Positions 41,528-51,120 of a stretch of 64,000 nucleotides of DNA are shown here, piece after piece. Every line of letters starts with the position of its first letter. Position 1 is the stretch's first letter. The translations under genes and the position numbers were made by a program. This DNA comes from Hungatella_A sp034142505 (GTDB lineage Bacteria > Bacillota > Clostridia > Lachnospirales > Lachnospiraceae): the NCBI GenBank assembly GCA_034142505.1, contig JAWZDV010000095.1, forward strand, positions 42,509-106,508, given 5' to 3'. Under the pieces are notes generated by a model. It did not search any database. It was not told where the DNA came from and was given only the letters and a program-made list of their open reading frames with translations.

Positions 41528-42436
41528 CTATTCCTTCTCCGATTTTTCAAAATACATCTGTACCATGGTCAGCGTCACGATGACCAGCAGCAGGATCACC
41601 GATGCCGCCGAACCTCTGCCATAATTCAAATCCTGATTGAATGAATTGTAGATAAAGATGCCCTGGGTCGTGGATGCACCGCTGGGTCCTCCTGATGCAT
41701 ACATATACGGCACATCCAGAAACTGCATGGTGGTAATGACCGTCATAATCAGCTGAATGAAAATCATAAATGAGATATTTGGCAGGATGATGTGGATAAT
41801 CTTCCCAAATCCCGTACAGCCATCCAGGGCCGCCGACTCCATGATATCCGTGGATACTCCCTGGATGGCCGACAGGTAGAGTAACACCGTCAGTCCGCCG
41901 CCCAGTATCCCCGGAAACACGATACAAAACTTGACCCAGTTGGGATCGCTCAGCCAGGTCTGCGCACTGCCTCCAAAGAATTTTATGATTTGGTTTGCCA
42001 CGCCGTAGTCCGGATGCCAGATCCATTTCCATATGATCACATTCACCGATGTCGGGATCAAGGCCGGCAGAATGTAGAGCGTGGTCAGGCATCTCTGCAG
42101 CTTGATCAGTTCATTGAGAAGAAGCGCCTGAATCAATGGGATGAAGAAGCAGAGACAGATTTGAAGAGCCAGGAACACAAATGTATTTTTCCAGGCTCCC
42201 CAGTACAGATTCATCTGGAACATTCCCGCATAATTGGCCAGACCCACGAACTTTCCGGGTGGTGAGATGGGGTCATACTGAAACAGTGAAATGAAAAACG
42301 CGCTTAAAATAGGATAATATTTCAGCCATGCCGTAAACAGCATCGGAAAAAACAGGATGCACCACGGTGTCATCTTCCTGCGGAACTGATAACTCCCTAT
42401 TGTTACATGAGCCTTCTTTTTTTTATCTGCACTCAT
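41528..42436 (-). CDS. Sugar ABC transporter permease, MalF type
   Basis: 302 residues, six membrane helices, EAA loop DIMESAALDGCTGFGKIIHIILPNI. It is the partner of the MalG-type permease downstream and first gene of the minus-strand sugar operon. No sugar ATPase is encoded here; a shared MsmK/UgpC-like ATPase elsewhere is usual in this phylum. ATG 42436 with CGGAGG at 7-8 nt. Confidence 0.93.
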   Translation of the reverse strand: MSADKKKKAHVTIGSYQFRRKMTPWCILFFPMLFTAWLKYYPILSAFFISLFQYDPISPPGKFVGLANYAGMFQMNLYWGAWKNTFVFLALQICLCFFIPLIQALLLNELIKLQRCLTTLYILPALIPTSVNVIIWKWIWHPDYGVANQIIKFFGGSAQTWLSDPNWVKFCIVFPGILGGGLTVLLYLSAIQGVSTDIMESAALDGCTGFGKIIHIILPNISFMIFIQLIMTVITTMQFLDVPYMYASGGPSGASTTQGIFIYNSFNQDLNYGRGSAASVILLLVIVTLTMVQMYFEKSEKE

Positions 42437-42701
42437 TTTCCTACCTCCGTTCTTTCCCTGAATACAGGGATTGGATTTCAGTATAACAAAATTCCCTTTC
42501 TTAAAAAATGGATAAAATCCACTTCCATGTCACCATTCTTAAGATTTTGGAGGTGTCACGATTACATGCTTAATATATGAGAGTTTTTTCGATAAACTAG
42601 TTAATTTTAGGTCATGTTCAGATAATAGGAAATCTGATATGATAAATGCAGAAATAGAGCCGGATGCCAAATTGCCGGCGCAGAAGGAGGATAACTGAAT
42701 T

Positions 42702-44102
42702 ATGATAAAAAAACGATTATTTGCAGCCTCTATGTATATCACCATGGCAGCTGCATCCCTCGCAGGATGCGGTACAAAAAATGCCGCTGCACCAGAGACC
42801 AAACCGACTGAGACGAGCGTTGCAGCTGATTCCAAAACCCAGACGACAGCTGCCGCTAATGGCGCCGAAACCGGGCAGCCAGATCCTGTGGAACTGACAC
42901 TTTGGGTCACCAGCCGTGATGCGGACGATTGGAAAACATCCATGATGGAGCAGTTCCAGGAAGAGCATCCGTGGATTACCATAAAAGAAGTGGTGAAAGA
43001 AGGGTATCCCGGCAATGAGTTCTACCAGGCCGTAGCCGCAGGAACCGCACCGGACCTCGTTAACTGCTCGTTCACCATGATGAACTCCTATATGGCCGCC
43101 GGTATCTTAGAGCCTCTCAATACCTACACCGACAATTGGGATGAATGGGGCAGCTTCACCAAAGAATATGTAGATATGTTTACCAAGGACGGCAATGTCT
43201 ATGGTATTCCAAATCTGGTAGCACCAATGCTGTTTGGCTATAACAAAGCCCTTTTTGAGGAAGCAGGTCTGACCGAACCTCCAAAAACCTGGGATGAAGC
43301 CATTGAATTTGCAAAGAAAATCAACAATCCTGACACCCAGACCGCCGGATATTCCACGCTGGCTGCAGAATGGACCGAGTGGTTCTTCCAGTATTACGTA
43401 TGGCAGGCCGGCGGCGACCTGACAAAAGAGAATGCCGATGGCACCGCAGAATTAACTTTCACCGATCCGGCAGTCATTGAGGCAGCTAAATACTACCAGA
43501 GACTGAAGAGCGAAGGTGTGCTTCAGAGTGATTTGTCCTTAAAATTCACGGACCTTGTGACGAACTTCGGACTGGGTAAAGTCGGTATGATGCCGTTCGC
43601 AGGCGACTGGGTTTCCGATGCGGTCAGCGCCGGAATGGATTCCGATAACATCGGTTTATCTCTGCCTCCTGCAGGGCCTTCGGGAGAACAGGCAACCGCC
43701 ATCGCAGGCGACTGCTTCGTCATCAACGCAAAGGCAGACCAGGCAAAGAAAGATGCTGCATGGCAGTATATCCAGTTTGTCACTGGTAAAGAATATCGCT
43801 CCTCTTTCTACGAAAACCTGGCCAGCAAGGGTGCTCCAAACCCGGTTATCATTCCACGTGACGATATGAGTGTCACCGATTTCTATGAGTTCCCGGATGA
43901 GTACCAGGAAGTGCTTGAAGCTGCGAAAACAGTTGGACGTCTGGAGTTCTACGGCAAAGCAAACTTCGGTTCCTATGTAGACCGCGCGGTACAAAAGATT
44001 CTGACAGACCCCAATGCAGACCCGGAAACTGAGTTTGCGGAAGCTCAGAAACAGTGTGAAAACGAGGCGCTGGCTGCTTTCAACGAAGCCAACAAGAGAT
44101 AA
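42702..44102 (+). CDS. Extracellular sugar-binding lipoprotein (family 1)
   Basis: 466 residues. Signal peptide to lipobox SLAGCGTK (Cys about 23), a Thr/Ala-rich linker, then the family 1 fold: VELTLWVTSRDADDWKTSMMEQFQEEHPWITIK, YNKALFEEAGLTEPPKTWDE, GKVGMMPFAGDW. It delivers oligosaccharide to the divergent permeases. ATG 42702 follows GGAGG at about 10 nt. The 265-bp gap to the permeases (42437-42701) must hold divergent promoters, which I could not fix by eye. Confidence 0.93.
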   Translation: MIKKRLFAASMYITMAAASLAGCGTKNAAAPETKPTETSVAADSKTQTTAAANGAETGQPDPVELTLWVTSRDADDWKTSMMEQFQEEHPWITIKEVVKEGYPGNEFYQAVAAGTAPDLVNCSFTMMNSYMAAGILEPLNTYTDNWDEWGSFTKEYVDMFTKDGNVYGIPNLVAPMLFGYNKALFEEAGLTEPPKTWDEAIEFAKKINNPDTQTAGYSTLAAEWTEWFFQYYVWQAGGDLTKENADGTAELTFTDPAVIEAAKYYQRLKSEGVLQSDLSLKFTDLVTNFGLGKVGMMPFAGDWVSDAVSAGMDSDNIGLSLPPAGPSGEQATAIAGDCFVINAKADQAKKDAAWQYIQFVTGKEYRSSFYENLASKGAPNPVIIPRDDMSVTDFYEFPDEYQEVLEAAKTVGRLEFYGKANFGSYVDRAVQKILTDPNADPETEFAEAQKQCENEALAAFNEANKR

Positions 44103-44120
44103 CTATGGGCAGTATGCTCC

Positions 44121-44160
44121 GGGCGTGGAATCATTTCCACGCCCTTTTCTTCGTTTTTTT
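44121..44160 (+). terminator. Terminator after the sugar-binding protein gene
   Basis: Perfect 10-bp stem (44121-44130 with 44135-44144), loop TCAT, then TTTT and a later T7 run. Confidence 0.88.
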
Positions 44161-44169
44161 CTTAGATTA

Positions 44170-44178
44170 TGATATAAT
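44170..44178 (+). promoter_or_regulatory. Extended -10 promoter of the sensor kinase operon
   Basis: TGATATAAT is a full extended -10 (TGnTATAAT). It is directly downstream of the terminator and about 35 nt before the kinase start. The -35 is poor. Confidence 0.55.
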
Positions 44179-44212
44179 GTCAGAAAACATTTCAATAGGG
44201 AGAACTGTGCCG

Positions 44213-46186
44213 ATGAACCTCTTTCAAAAATGGAAACAGCTGCGAACCAAATGGAATAATCTGGTGACAGCACAACTGCGCAAAATGGGAATTTTTCGCA
44301 GGCTCAACACCTCCTTTCTGCTGCTCCTGCTGATTTCTGCCGGGTTTTTGACCTTTTTCGCTTTCTATCAATATTCCGCGGAAATCAATCTGAATCTGGA
44401 CCGTTACGTCTCCCTGCTGGTTCAAAACATTGAGTTGAAAATCCAGGGTGTCATGCAGGACTACGAGGAAGTTGCCCTCCACTTTTACGATGATCCCAAG
44501 GTCATCACGGCGCTGACCCAGAATGCGGAACTTCCGCCGGGGGGGGAGACCGATGATGACGGAGCATTGTATGAAAAAAATGCCCGCCTGATCGGAAACA
44601 GCTTGTATAACTTACAACTCATCCGCCGCTACATCATCAATGCCCAATTCGTGACCCCGGATGCCCAGTACCGCATGACGGAACCAAACGGTTACCTGCG
44701 CGGAGGTATTATACGGAATCTGGACTCCTTTTACGAAAGTGATTTCTATCTTTTGCCGCAGGAACAAAAAGGATATCCTGTCTGGATGGATGGCGCTGCC
44801 CAAACTCAGATCTTTTATAAAAATGAGCAATCCTTCTATGGCATGGCCGGCATCATCACCATGGGAATCTCTGTATATGAGCCAAAAACCAGGGAATTCC
44901 TGGGCATCCTGCTGCTCAATATCGATTTAAAGGCATTCTCCGGCGCCATGGCCGGCTATGAGGCTTACAGTGACGGTAACCTGTTCCTGGTCGGTACCGA
45001 CGGTGTGCTGACTTGGTCCAATCCCAGTCTGTTAGCGCCTCCTTTCCCTCAGAATCAGGAGTTATATCAGGAGATGCTGGTCAACAGGCAGGATATCACC
45101 CGCCGGACCATCGACGGCCAGAATATCCTGCTGGCCTACGAAAATATCCCCGGCACTCCCATGTTCGCCTCCTACGTGGCAGATTTGGATGTGCTCTTGA
45201 AGCATACCTATGAAATCCGGAACCTCTGTATCCTGGTTCTGATCTGTATCGTGATTGCCTGCTTTATCATCTCCTACTATGTGACAAACAGCATCTCCTC
45301 TCCAATCCTGGCCCTGGTACATGCCATGCAGAAGGCCGGCGACGGCAAATGGACCACCCGCTGTAAGGATTCCGGCCATGATGAGATCGCTCTGCTGGGC
45401 GAACGTTTCAACGAGATGGCCGACAAGACCGACCAGTTGATTGAGGAGGTCTATCTATCGGAAATCAAGCGCCAGCGAATGCTGCTTGGCTGGAAGAATG
45501 CCCAGCTGGACGCCATGTTGATGCAGATCAATCCTCATTTTCTCTACAACACGCTGGATATTATCCGCTGGGAGGCCATGTATGAGGCCAATGGGGAAAG
45601 TCCCGTCACCCAGATGATTGAGAAATTCAGCCGGCTCTGCCGCATGGGAATGCGCACCGGCAGCAACACGGTCCGGCTCAGTGAGGGGATTGAACATGCC
45701 TCCACCTACCTGGATGTCATCAATTTCCGGCACAGTCACAAAATTCAGCTGCTGATTGAGACCGAGGTGGATGCCGACGCCCTTTACATCCCACAGTTCA
45801 TGCTGCAGCCTATTATGGAAAATGCCATCATCCACGCCTTCGGGGATGCCAGCCAGGGTTACCGGATTCGAATCCGCTCCTACTGTCAGGATGATACCCT
45901 CTTCCTCCTGGTGGAGGACAACGGCAAGGGGATGACCGATGAGGAGTTGACATCCCTTAGGCAAGCCCTTCTTCTGGCAGACATTTCCGACAAGAGCATT
46001 GGTCTTGTCAATGTGAACCAGCGCATCCGTCTCTTTTACGGAGAGGACTACGGAATCCACATTGACAGCCATGCAGGCCGTGGCACGGTGATTCAAATCA
46101 CACTGCCGGTGCGCAGTCATTCAGAAAATATGGAACGTAACGAGGAGGTACAAAAGAATGACCTATCAGGTATTGATCGTCGATGA
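44213..46186 (+). CDS. Sensor histidine kinase, YesM type
   Basis: 657 residues from ATG 44213 (GGGAG 10 nt upstream; GTG at 44207 is an alternative). Membrane helix at about 28-48, extracytoplasmic sensing domain of Cache type to about 340, second helix at about 345-365, HAMP (ISSPILALVHAMQKAGDGKW), phospho-acceptor MLMQINPHFLYNTLDIIRWE and ATP domain MLQPIMENAIIHAFG, LLVEDNGKGM. YesM kinases mostly sense oligosaccharide or its binding protein and phosphorylate a YesN regulator, here the next gene, which overlaps it by 29 nt. Confidence 0.93.
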   Translation: MNLFQKWKQLRTKWNNLVTAQLRKMGIFRRLNTSFLLLLLISAGFLTFFAFYQYSAEINLNLDRYVSLLVQNIELKIQGVMQDYEEVALHFYDDPKVITALTQNAELPPGGETDDDGALYEKNARLIGNSLYNLQLIRRYIINAQFVTPDAQYRMTEPNGYLRGGIIRNLDSFYESDFYLLPQEQKGYPVWMDGAAQTQIFYKNEQSFYGMAGIITMGISVYEPKTREFLGILLLNIDLKAFSGAMAGYEAYSDGNLFLVGTDGVLTWSNPSLLAPPFPQNQELYQEMLVNRQDITRRTIDGQNILLAYENIPGTPMFASYVADLDVLLKHTYEIRNLCILVLICIVIACFIISYYVTNSISSPILALVHAMQKAGDGKWTTRCKDSGHDEIALLGERFNEMADKTDQLIEEVYLSEIKRQRMLLGWKNAQLDAMLMQINPHFLYNTLDIIRWEAMYEANGESPVTQMIEKFSRLCRMGMRTGSNTVRLSEGIEHASTYLDVINFRHSHKIQLLIETEVDADALYIPQFMLQPIMENAIIHAFGDASQGYRIRIRSYCQDDTLFLLVEDNGKGMTDEELTSLRQALLLADISDKSIGLVNVNQRIRLFYGEDYGIHIDSHAGRGTVIQITLPVRSHSENMERNEEVQKNDLSGIDRR

Positions 46187-47717
46187 CGAAGAGATTGTGT
46201 GCCGGGGCCTGGCACAGTTTGTGAAATGGGGAAAATATGATTTTCTGGTGGCCGCCACGGCCTGCAGCGCGGACGATGCTCTAGCCCTCATGAAAACCAT
46301 GCACGTAGATGTGGTATTCATGGATATCCGTATGCCTGGAAAAAGCGGGCTGGAGCTTTTAAAGATGATCAGTCAGGAATATCCCAAGGTGAAATCCGTT
46401 ATCCTAAGCGGTTTTTCTGATTTTTCCTATGCCCAGGACGCCCTGCGCCACGGCGCGTTTGACTACCTGACGAAACCGGTCAACATGGGGGAAATCGAGG
46501 ATGTGCTGGACCGGCTGCGCGCCGACTTTGAGCGGCAGAACCAGGACGTGCAGATCCGGGCCAACCGGATGGAGGCGCTTTTGCTGTCCGTCGCCAAGGG
46601 GTACGCCCAGGCCGATGTGGAACGGTATGATTTTCCGGTTATGCAAAGCTGGTACGGTCTCTCCATGGCTCTGGTCCACAAAAGCCTTACCGAATCTGAG
46701 ATTTCGGAGAAAAAAGCCCGTATGAAACAGCAGATCTGCGCGTTTGTCCCCGGTTCCATCCTGCTGGAAGACGAAGTGTTCTCCCTGTTTGCCATTGTGC
46801 CCTGCCACTCGGAAGCGGAATTTGAATCCTTCCTGTCCATCCTGGAAAAATTGTGTGCGGAATTGGATGAATGGGCCTGCGGGGTCAGTAAATATAAACA
46901 CGGGCTGAAAGAACTGCCCGACGCATGGCGGGAGGCCGGACAGGCGCTGAGGTTCCACCGGGCCAGCGCCAAGAAAGAGATTGTCCGGTACCAGAATATC
47001 GAAACCTTATTCTCCAGGGATTTTCCCAGTCTGGAGAGCGCCCTGCCGGAGCTGCTGCGCCGTCTGAGCAATCCTGAGACCAGGGAGGATGCACTGCCTT
47101 TTTTGGAGGAGTTTTTGAAGGAATTCCTGCGTCAGGATCTCACGGTCACCCAATTCCAGATTTCCTGTATCCGCCTGCTGATTGAGCTTAACGGCTATCT
47201 CCAGGAGTTAAGTCTCTCTGAGACCAATCCCCATGTACAGCTCAATCATACCCTGGGTATGCTCCTGCTGTGCCATAGCCATTCCGACACGGTGGACTGC
47301 GTGACACGCTATGTGACCTGGATTATAGAGCTTTTAAACCAGTCCGACAATCAGTGGCTGTCTACGGGAACCATACGGGAGATCCAGTTGTTTATCCGGC
47401 AGCATTATTCGGAGAATATTACATTGAATTCGCTGGCGGAGCAGTTTTATCTTCATTCTAATTATTTAAGCAAGCTGTTTAAGGAGAAGACGGGGAAGAA
47501 TTTCATTGAATATCTGACGGAGGTACGGATGGAAAAGGCGAAGGAGCTGTTAGGCAGCTCCGATTATAAGATTGTGGAAATCTGTACGATGTGCGGGTAT
47601 GACAATCCCCGGTATCTCAGCAAGGTGTTTAAGCAGTATACGGGTATGACGCCGCGGGAATACCGGGAACAGAAGGGAGAAGGCGGAAATGTGGCTGACA
47701 CGAGAAAGGGGGAGTGA
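46158..47717 (+). CDS. AraC-type response regulator, YesN type
   Basis: 519 residues. Receiver domain with the phospho-Asp in DVVFMDIRMPGKSG and KP in DYLTKPVNMGEI; a middle region of about 280 residues with no clear family; a C-terminal AraC double helix-turn-helix (SENITLNSLAEQFYLHSNYLSKLFKEKTGKNF, CTMCGYDNPRYLSKVFKQYTGMTPREYR). Likely activates the sugar genes and perhaps its own operon. ATG 46158 has GAGGAGG at about 9 nt. Confidence 0.93.
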   Translation: MTYQVLIVDDEEIVCRGLAQFVKWGKYDFLVAATACSADDALALMKTMHVDVVFMDIRMPGKSGLELLKMISQEYPKVKSVILSGFSDFSYAQDALRHGAFDYLTKPVNMGEIEDVLDRLRADFERQNQDVQIRANRMEALLLSVAKGYAQADVERYDFPVMQSWYGLSMALVHKSLTESEISEKKARMKQQICAFVPGSILLEDEVFSLFAIVPCHSEAEFESFLSILEKLCAELDEWACGVSKYKHGLKELPDAWREAGQALRFHRASAKKEIVRYQNIETLFSRDFPSLESALPELLRRLSNPETREDALPFLEEFLKEFLRQDLTVTQFQISCIRLLIELNGYLQELSLSETNPHVQLNHTLGMLLLCHSHSDTVDCVTRYVTWIIELLNQSDNQWLSTGTIREIQLFIRQHYSENITLNSLAEQFYLHSNYLSKLFKEKTGKNFIEYLTEVRMEKAKELLGSSDYKIVEICTMCGYDNPRYLSKVFKQYTGMTPREYREQKGEGGNVADTRKGE

Positions 47718-47720
47718 ATC

Positions 47721-48521
47721 ATGATAGAAGTGGAACACATCAATAAGACCTTTTTGGTCGCGCGGAGAAATGCCGGCTTTTCGGAGGCATTGCATTCTCT
47801 TTTTCACAGACAAATGGAGACGGTTCACGCATTGACCGATTTGTCTTTTACCATTCATGATGGGGAAATGGTTGGCTATATCGGGCCTAATGGTGCGGGG
47901 AAAAGCTCTACGATCAAAATTTTAAGCGGGATATTGACGCCGGATTCCGGGACCTGCCTGATTGACGGGCATGTGCCGTGGGAGGACCGGAGGGCTTATG
48001 TGAAAGACATCGGCGTCGTTTTCGGCCAGCGCACCCAGCTGTGGTGGGATGTGCCGGTGATTGACTCCTTTGGGCTTTTGAAAGACATTTACCAGGTGCC
48101 CCAGGCGCAGTATGACCGGACCTTGGAGGAACTGACTGCTCTTCTCTCTCTGGAGGAACTCCTCCGCACCCCCGCCCGGATGCTGTCGCTCGGACAGCGG
48201 ATGCGGTGTGAGATCGCGGCTTCCCTTCTTCACAGTCCGAAGCTTTTATTCCTGGACGAGCCAACCATCGGTCTGGACGCGGTGTCCAAGCTGGCGGTCC
48301 GTGATTTTATCACGACGCTGAACGCCAGGCACAACACCACCGTGCTGATCACAACCCATGATATGCAGGATATTGAAGCCCTAGCGAAACGGGTGCTGCT
48401 CATCGGGCGGGGACAACTGCTCCTTGACGGGACGCTGGAAGATCTAAAATCCCACCGTCCGTCGGAGGATGCCACTTTAGATGAGATGGTAGCCGCCCTG
48501 TACCGGGATTACCGGATTTAG
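47721..48521 (+). CDS. ABC-2 exporter ATP-binding protein (COG4586-like)
   Basis: 266 residues. Walker A GYIGPNGAGKSSTIKIL, Q-loop FGQRTQLWWDVPVIDSFGLLKDIYQ, signature LSLGQRMRCEIAASLLH and Walker B LLFLDEPTIGLDA. The FGQRTQLWWD segment and LSLGQ signature mark the uncharacterised exporter group that works with two DUF990/ABC-2 permeases, the two genes downstream. Start 3 nt after the response regulator, so one operon. Confidence 0.9.
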   Translation: MIEVEHINKTFLVARRNAGFSEALHSLFHRQMETVHALTDLSFTIHDGEMVGYIGPNGAGKSSTIKILSGILTPDSGTCLIDGHVPWEDRRAYVKDIGVVFGQRTQLWWDVPVIDSFGLLKDIYQVPQAQYDRTLEELTALLSLEELLRTPARMLSLGQRMRCEIAASLLHSPKLLFLDEPTIGLDAVSKLAVRDFITTLNARHNTTVLITTHDMQDIEALAKRVLLIGRGQLLLDGTLEDLKSHRPSEDATLDEMVAALYRDYRI

Positions 48522-48532
48522 GGGGTGTGGAC

Positions 48533-49336
48533 ATGAAAAAATATCTGTCATTTTTCCGTATGCGCTTTATCCACGGACTTCAGTACCGGGCCGCGGCGCT
48601 CTCCGGCATTGCCACCCAGTTTGCCTGGGGATTTATGGAAATCTGCCTGTTCCGGGCTTTTTATGCCACCGGGGCGGAACATTTTCCCATGACCTTTCCG
48701 GCGCTGGTGAATTATGTGTGGCTCCAGCAGGCATTTCTGGCGCTGTTTATGACCTGGTTCTGGGAGGCGGAGTTATTTGACTCCATTACCACCGGCAATG
48801 TGGCTTACGAGCTGTGCCGGCCGGTCAGTCTCTATACCATGTGGTTTGTCCGGGGGATGGCGGTGCGGCTGTCCAAGGCGGTGCTGCGGTGTTTTCCGGT
48901 ATTATTGCTGGCTGCGCTGCTGCCGGCGCCGTTTGCACTGACATTTCCATCAGGGCTTGGGACCAGTGCCTGGTTTCTGCTGTCCATGATTCTGGCCTGG
49001 CTGAATGTGGTGGCCTTTGGAATGATCATCTACATGTGCGTCTTCTTCACGATCTCCGCCCAGGGACTCAAGCTGATGGTCACCTCCTTATCGGAATTCT
49101 TGAGCGGCGCGCTGATCCCCCTGCCATTTCTCCCGGACGGCATCCGCTATGTGGTGGAGCTGCTGCCCTTTGCATCCATGCAGAATGTGCCGTTTTTAAT
49201 TTTTGGCGGGACGATTTCAGGAAGTGAAGTGATAAGAAGAATTGGTCTCCAGTTCTTCTGGCTGGCGGTGTTGGTGGGTGTTGGACGTCTGCTGGAAGCC
49301 CGTGCTATGAAACGGGTGATTATCCAGGGCGGTTGA
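48533..49336 (+). CDS. ABC-2 family exporter permease
   Basis: 267 residues, six membrane helices. Features such as YVWLQQAFLALFMTWFWEAELFDSITTGNVAYELCRP are typical of the permeases that accompany COG4586 ATPases. ATG 48533 is preferred over GTG 48527 because GGGGGT lies 6 nt before it. Substrate unknown. Confidence 0.87.
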   Translation: MKKYLSFFRMRFIHGLQYRAAALSGIATQFAWGFMEICLFRAFYATGAEHFPMTFPALVNYVWLQQAFLALFMTWFWEAELFDSITTGNVAYELCRPVSLYTMWFVRGMAVRLSKAVLRCFPVLLLAALLPAPFALTFPSGLGTSAWFLLSMILAWLNVVAFGMIIYMCVFFTISAQGLKLMVTSLSEFLSGALIPLPFLPDGIRYVVELLPFASMQNVPFLIFGGTISGSEVIRRIGLQFFWLAVLVGVGRLLEARAMKRVIIQGG

Positions 49337-49354
49337 GAAAGGAGGAGGATTCTT

Positions 49355-50140
49355 ATGAGACAAGTTCGTTTGTATCTGCGGTTTCTGGAGATTCATGTGG
49401 AGAGTATGATGCAGCATAAAATGTCATTTTTCCTGACGACGCTCGGGCAGTTTCTGATCTCCTTCAATGTGTTCCTGGGTGTATTTTTCATGATGGACCG
49501 GTTCCATGAAGTGAACGGCTTCACCTATCCCCAGGTGCTGTTGTGTTTTTCCATCAGTTTAAGCGCCTTTACTCTGGCGGAAACTTTTTTCCGGGGCTTT
49601 GACACCTTCGCTTCCATGATTGGGAACGGGGAGTTCGACCGGGTGCTGCTGCGGCCCATGGGACCGATCTACCAGGTTCTGTGCAGTAAGATTGAACTGA
49701 CCCGGGTTGGCAGACTGCTGCAGTCCGCCGTCATGCTGGGCTATGCCATTCCCCGCAGCCAGATTGACTGGACGGAAGAGCGGGTGGCGATCCTGATTCT
49801 GATGATCGCCGGGGGAACTGCTGTGTTTGCGGCCATCTTTATCATCTATGCCTCCCTGTGTTTCTTTACGCTGGAGGGACTGGAATTTATGAATATTTTT
49901 ACGGACGGGGCCAGGGAATATGGGAAATATCCTATTGGCGTGTATGGAAAAACCATTCTGACGATTTGTACTTATTTGATCCCGTTCGCCCTGTTTCAAT
50001 ACTATCCCTTCCTGTATTTGATTGGGAAATCGGATCGCGGCTGGTATGCATTTCTTCCGCTTGCGGCTTTTCTGTTTCTGATACCAAGTCTGGTGTTGTG
50101 GAACTTTGGGATGAGACATTATCAGTCTACCGGGTCATAA
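49355..50140 (+). CDS. ABC-2 family exporter permease (second subunit)
   Basis: 261 residues, six membrane helices; GNGEFDRVLLRPMGPIYQVL corresponds to the GNVAYELCRPV region of the first permease, so the two form a heterodimer. Start ATG 49355 with AAAGGAGGAGG upstream. Last gene of the kinase-regulator-exporter operon. Confidence 0.88.
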   Translation: MRQVRLYLRFLEIHVESMMQHKMSFFLTTLGQFLISFNVFLGVFFMMDRFHEVNGFTYPQVLLCFSISLSAFTLAETFFRGFDTFASMIGNGEFDRVLLRPMGPIYQVLCSKIELTRVGRLLQSAVMLGYAIPRSQIDWTEERVAILILMIAGGTAVFAAIFIIYASLCFFTLEGLEFMNIFTDGAREYGKYPIGVYGKTILTICTYLIPFALFQYYPFLYLIGKSDRGWYAFLPLAAFLFLIPSLVLWNFGMRHYQSTGS

Positions 50141-50149
50141 ACAGGCAAA

Positions 50150-50195
50150 AGCCCCTCAGCACTTTGAAAGAACCAAAGTACTGAGGGGCTGCATT
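50150..50195 (+). terminator. Bidirectional terminator between exporter operon and panE-like gene
   Basis: 17-bp stem (50150-50166 with 50174-50190, one mismatch), then TTTTT on the plus strand and TTTT on the other. Confidence 0.88.
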
Positions 50196-50196
50196 T

Positions 50197-51108
50197 TTAT
50201 ACTTTCCCTTCCAGCGCATGGACAATATTCACGATCATCTCATGCGTGGGAGCCAAGACGCCGCATTTTTCAGAGGCCCGGACCACGGAACCGCTGATGG
50301 TATCCACCTCGGTCTTCCGCCCCGCCGCGATATCCGCACAGATAGAAGTCACGCCTTCCGGGTTGTTCTCGGATGTACTTCTTACCTTTTGAAGAACCGC
50401 CGCCTCATCAAACTTCATCCCCAGTCCGCCTGCCACGGCCACCGCCTCTTTCACAAGCCGGGCCGTCAAGTTCCAGGCGTAGGGATTTGCCGCGATATAC
50501 CCCATCTTTACCTGCAAAATACCGGTGACAGCGCTCAAAGAAACATTGGTCATCAGTTTATCCCAGATCAATTCCTGGATGTTCTCATGGATTCGCACCT
50601 GAAAACCACAGCAGTCAAATGCCTCTTTTAATGACGGCAGCATACCGTTTTGATCTTCCTCCAGCATGCCCACGTTCGTCTTCCCTTCGCCGCCATGTCT
50701 CACATAGCCAGGTTCCAGCACCGCCCCATTGTCCTCCGTGGTACCAATCACAATACGGCCGCGGTCCACAAATTCCGATAAAATATCCTCATGCCCGGAG
50801 CCGTTCTGCAAAGTCAGCACATAGGTATTCCCGCCGATGATACCTCGGTTGGCCGACAATGCCGCCCTGGAAAACAGCGCTTTCACAAACAAGATCACCA
50901 GATCCATCTCAGGCAGCCCCTCCGTGGACGTCACCGCTGTGGGATGATAGATGACATCCTGGCCGTTCTCCAATAGTTTCAGACCGGCGGCATTGATCTG
51001 ATCTACCACCGTCTGATTTGTATCCACTAAATATACTTCATTGTGCAGGGATAAGTGTCCTCCGTAGATGGACCCCATAGCCCCCGCGCCTATGATTGCT
51101 ATCTTCAT
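50197..51108 (-). CDS. 2-dehydropantoate 2-reductase family protein (PanE/ApbA)
   Basis: 303 residues. NADPH-binding IAIIGAGAMGSIYGGHLS at the N-terminus, central Lys segment LIWDKLMTNVSLSAVTGIL and C-terminal S-x(2)-D region KTEVDTISGSVV. Classical PanE makes pantoate, but the neighbours (cyclase-family hydrolase, GntR/FCD regulator) suggest a catabolic 2-keto or hydroxy acid instead, so no symbol is given. ATG 51108 with AAGGAGT at 8 nt is preferred over GTG 51117. Confidence 0.88.
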   Translation of the reverse strand: MKIAIIGAGAMGSIYGGHLSLHNEVYLVDTNQTVVDQINAAGLKLLENGQDVIYHPTAVTSTEGLPEMDLVILFVKALFSRAALSANRGIIGGNTYVLTLQNGSGHEDILSEFVDRGRIVIGTTEDNGAVLEPGYVRHGGEGKTNVGMLEEDQNGMLPSLKEAFDCCGFQVRIHENIQELIWDKLMTNVSLSAVTGILQVKMGYIAANPYAWNLTARLVKEAVAVAGGLGMKFDEAAVLQKVRSTSENNPEGVTSICADIAAGRKTEVDTISGSVVRASEKCGVLAPTHEMIVNIVHALEGKV

Positions 51109-51120
51109 AAATTTCACTCC

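Noticed and set aside
42437..42701. Divergent promoters and a catabolite (cre) site between the sugar permease and binding-protein genes
   Set aside because: Several partial -35/-10 pairs exist but none with good boxes and spacing; no convincing cre palindrome seen.
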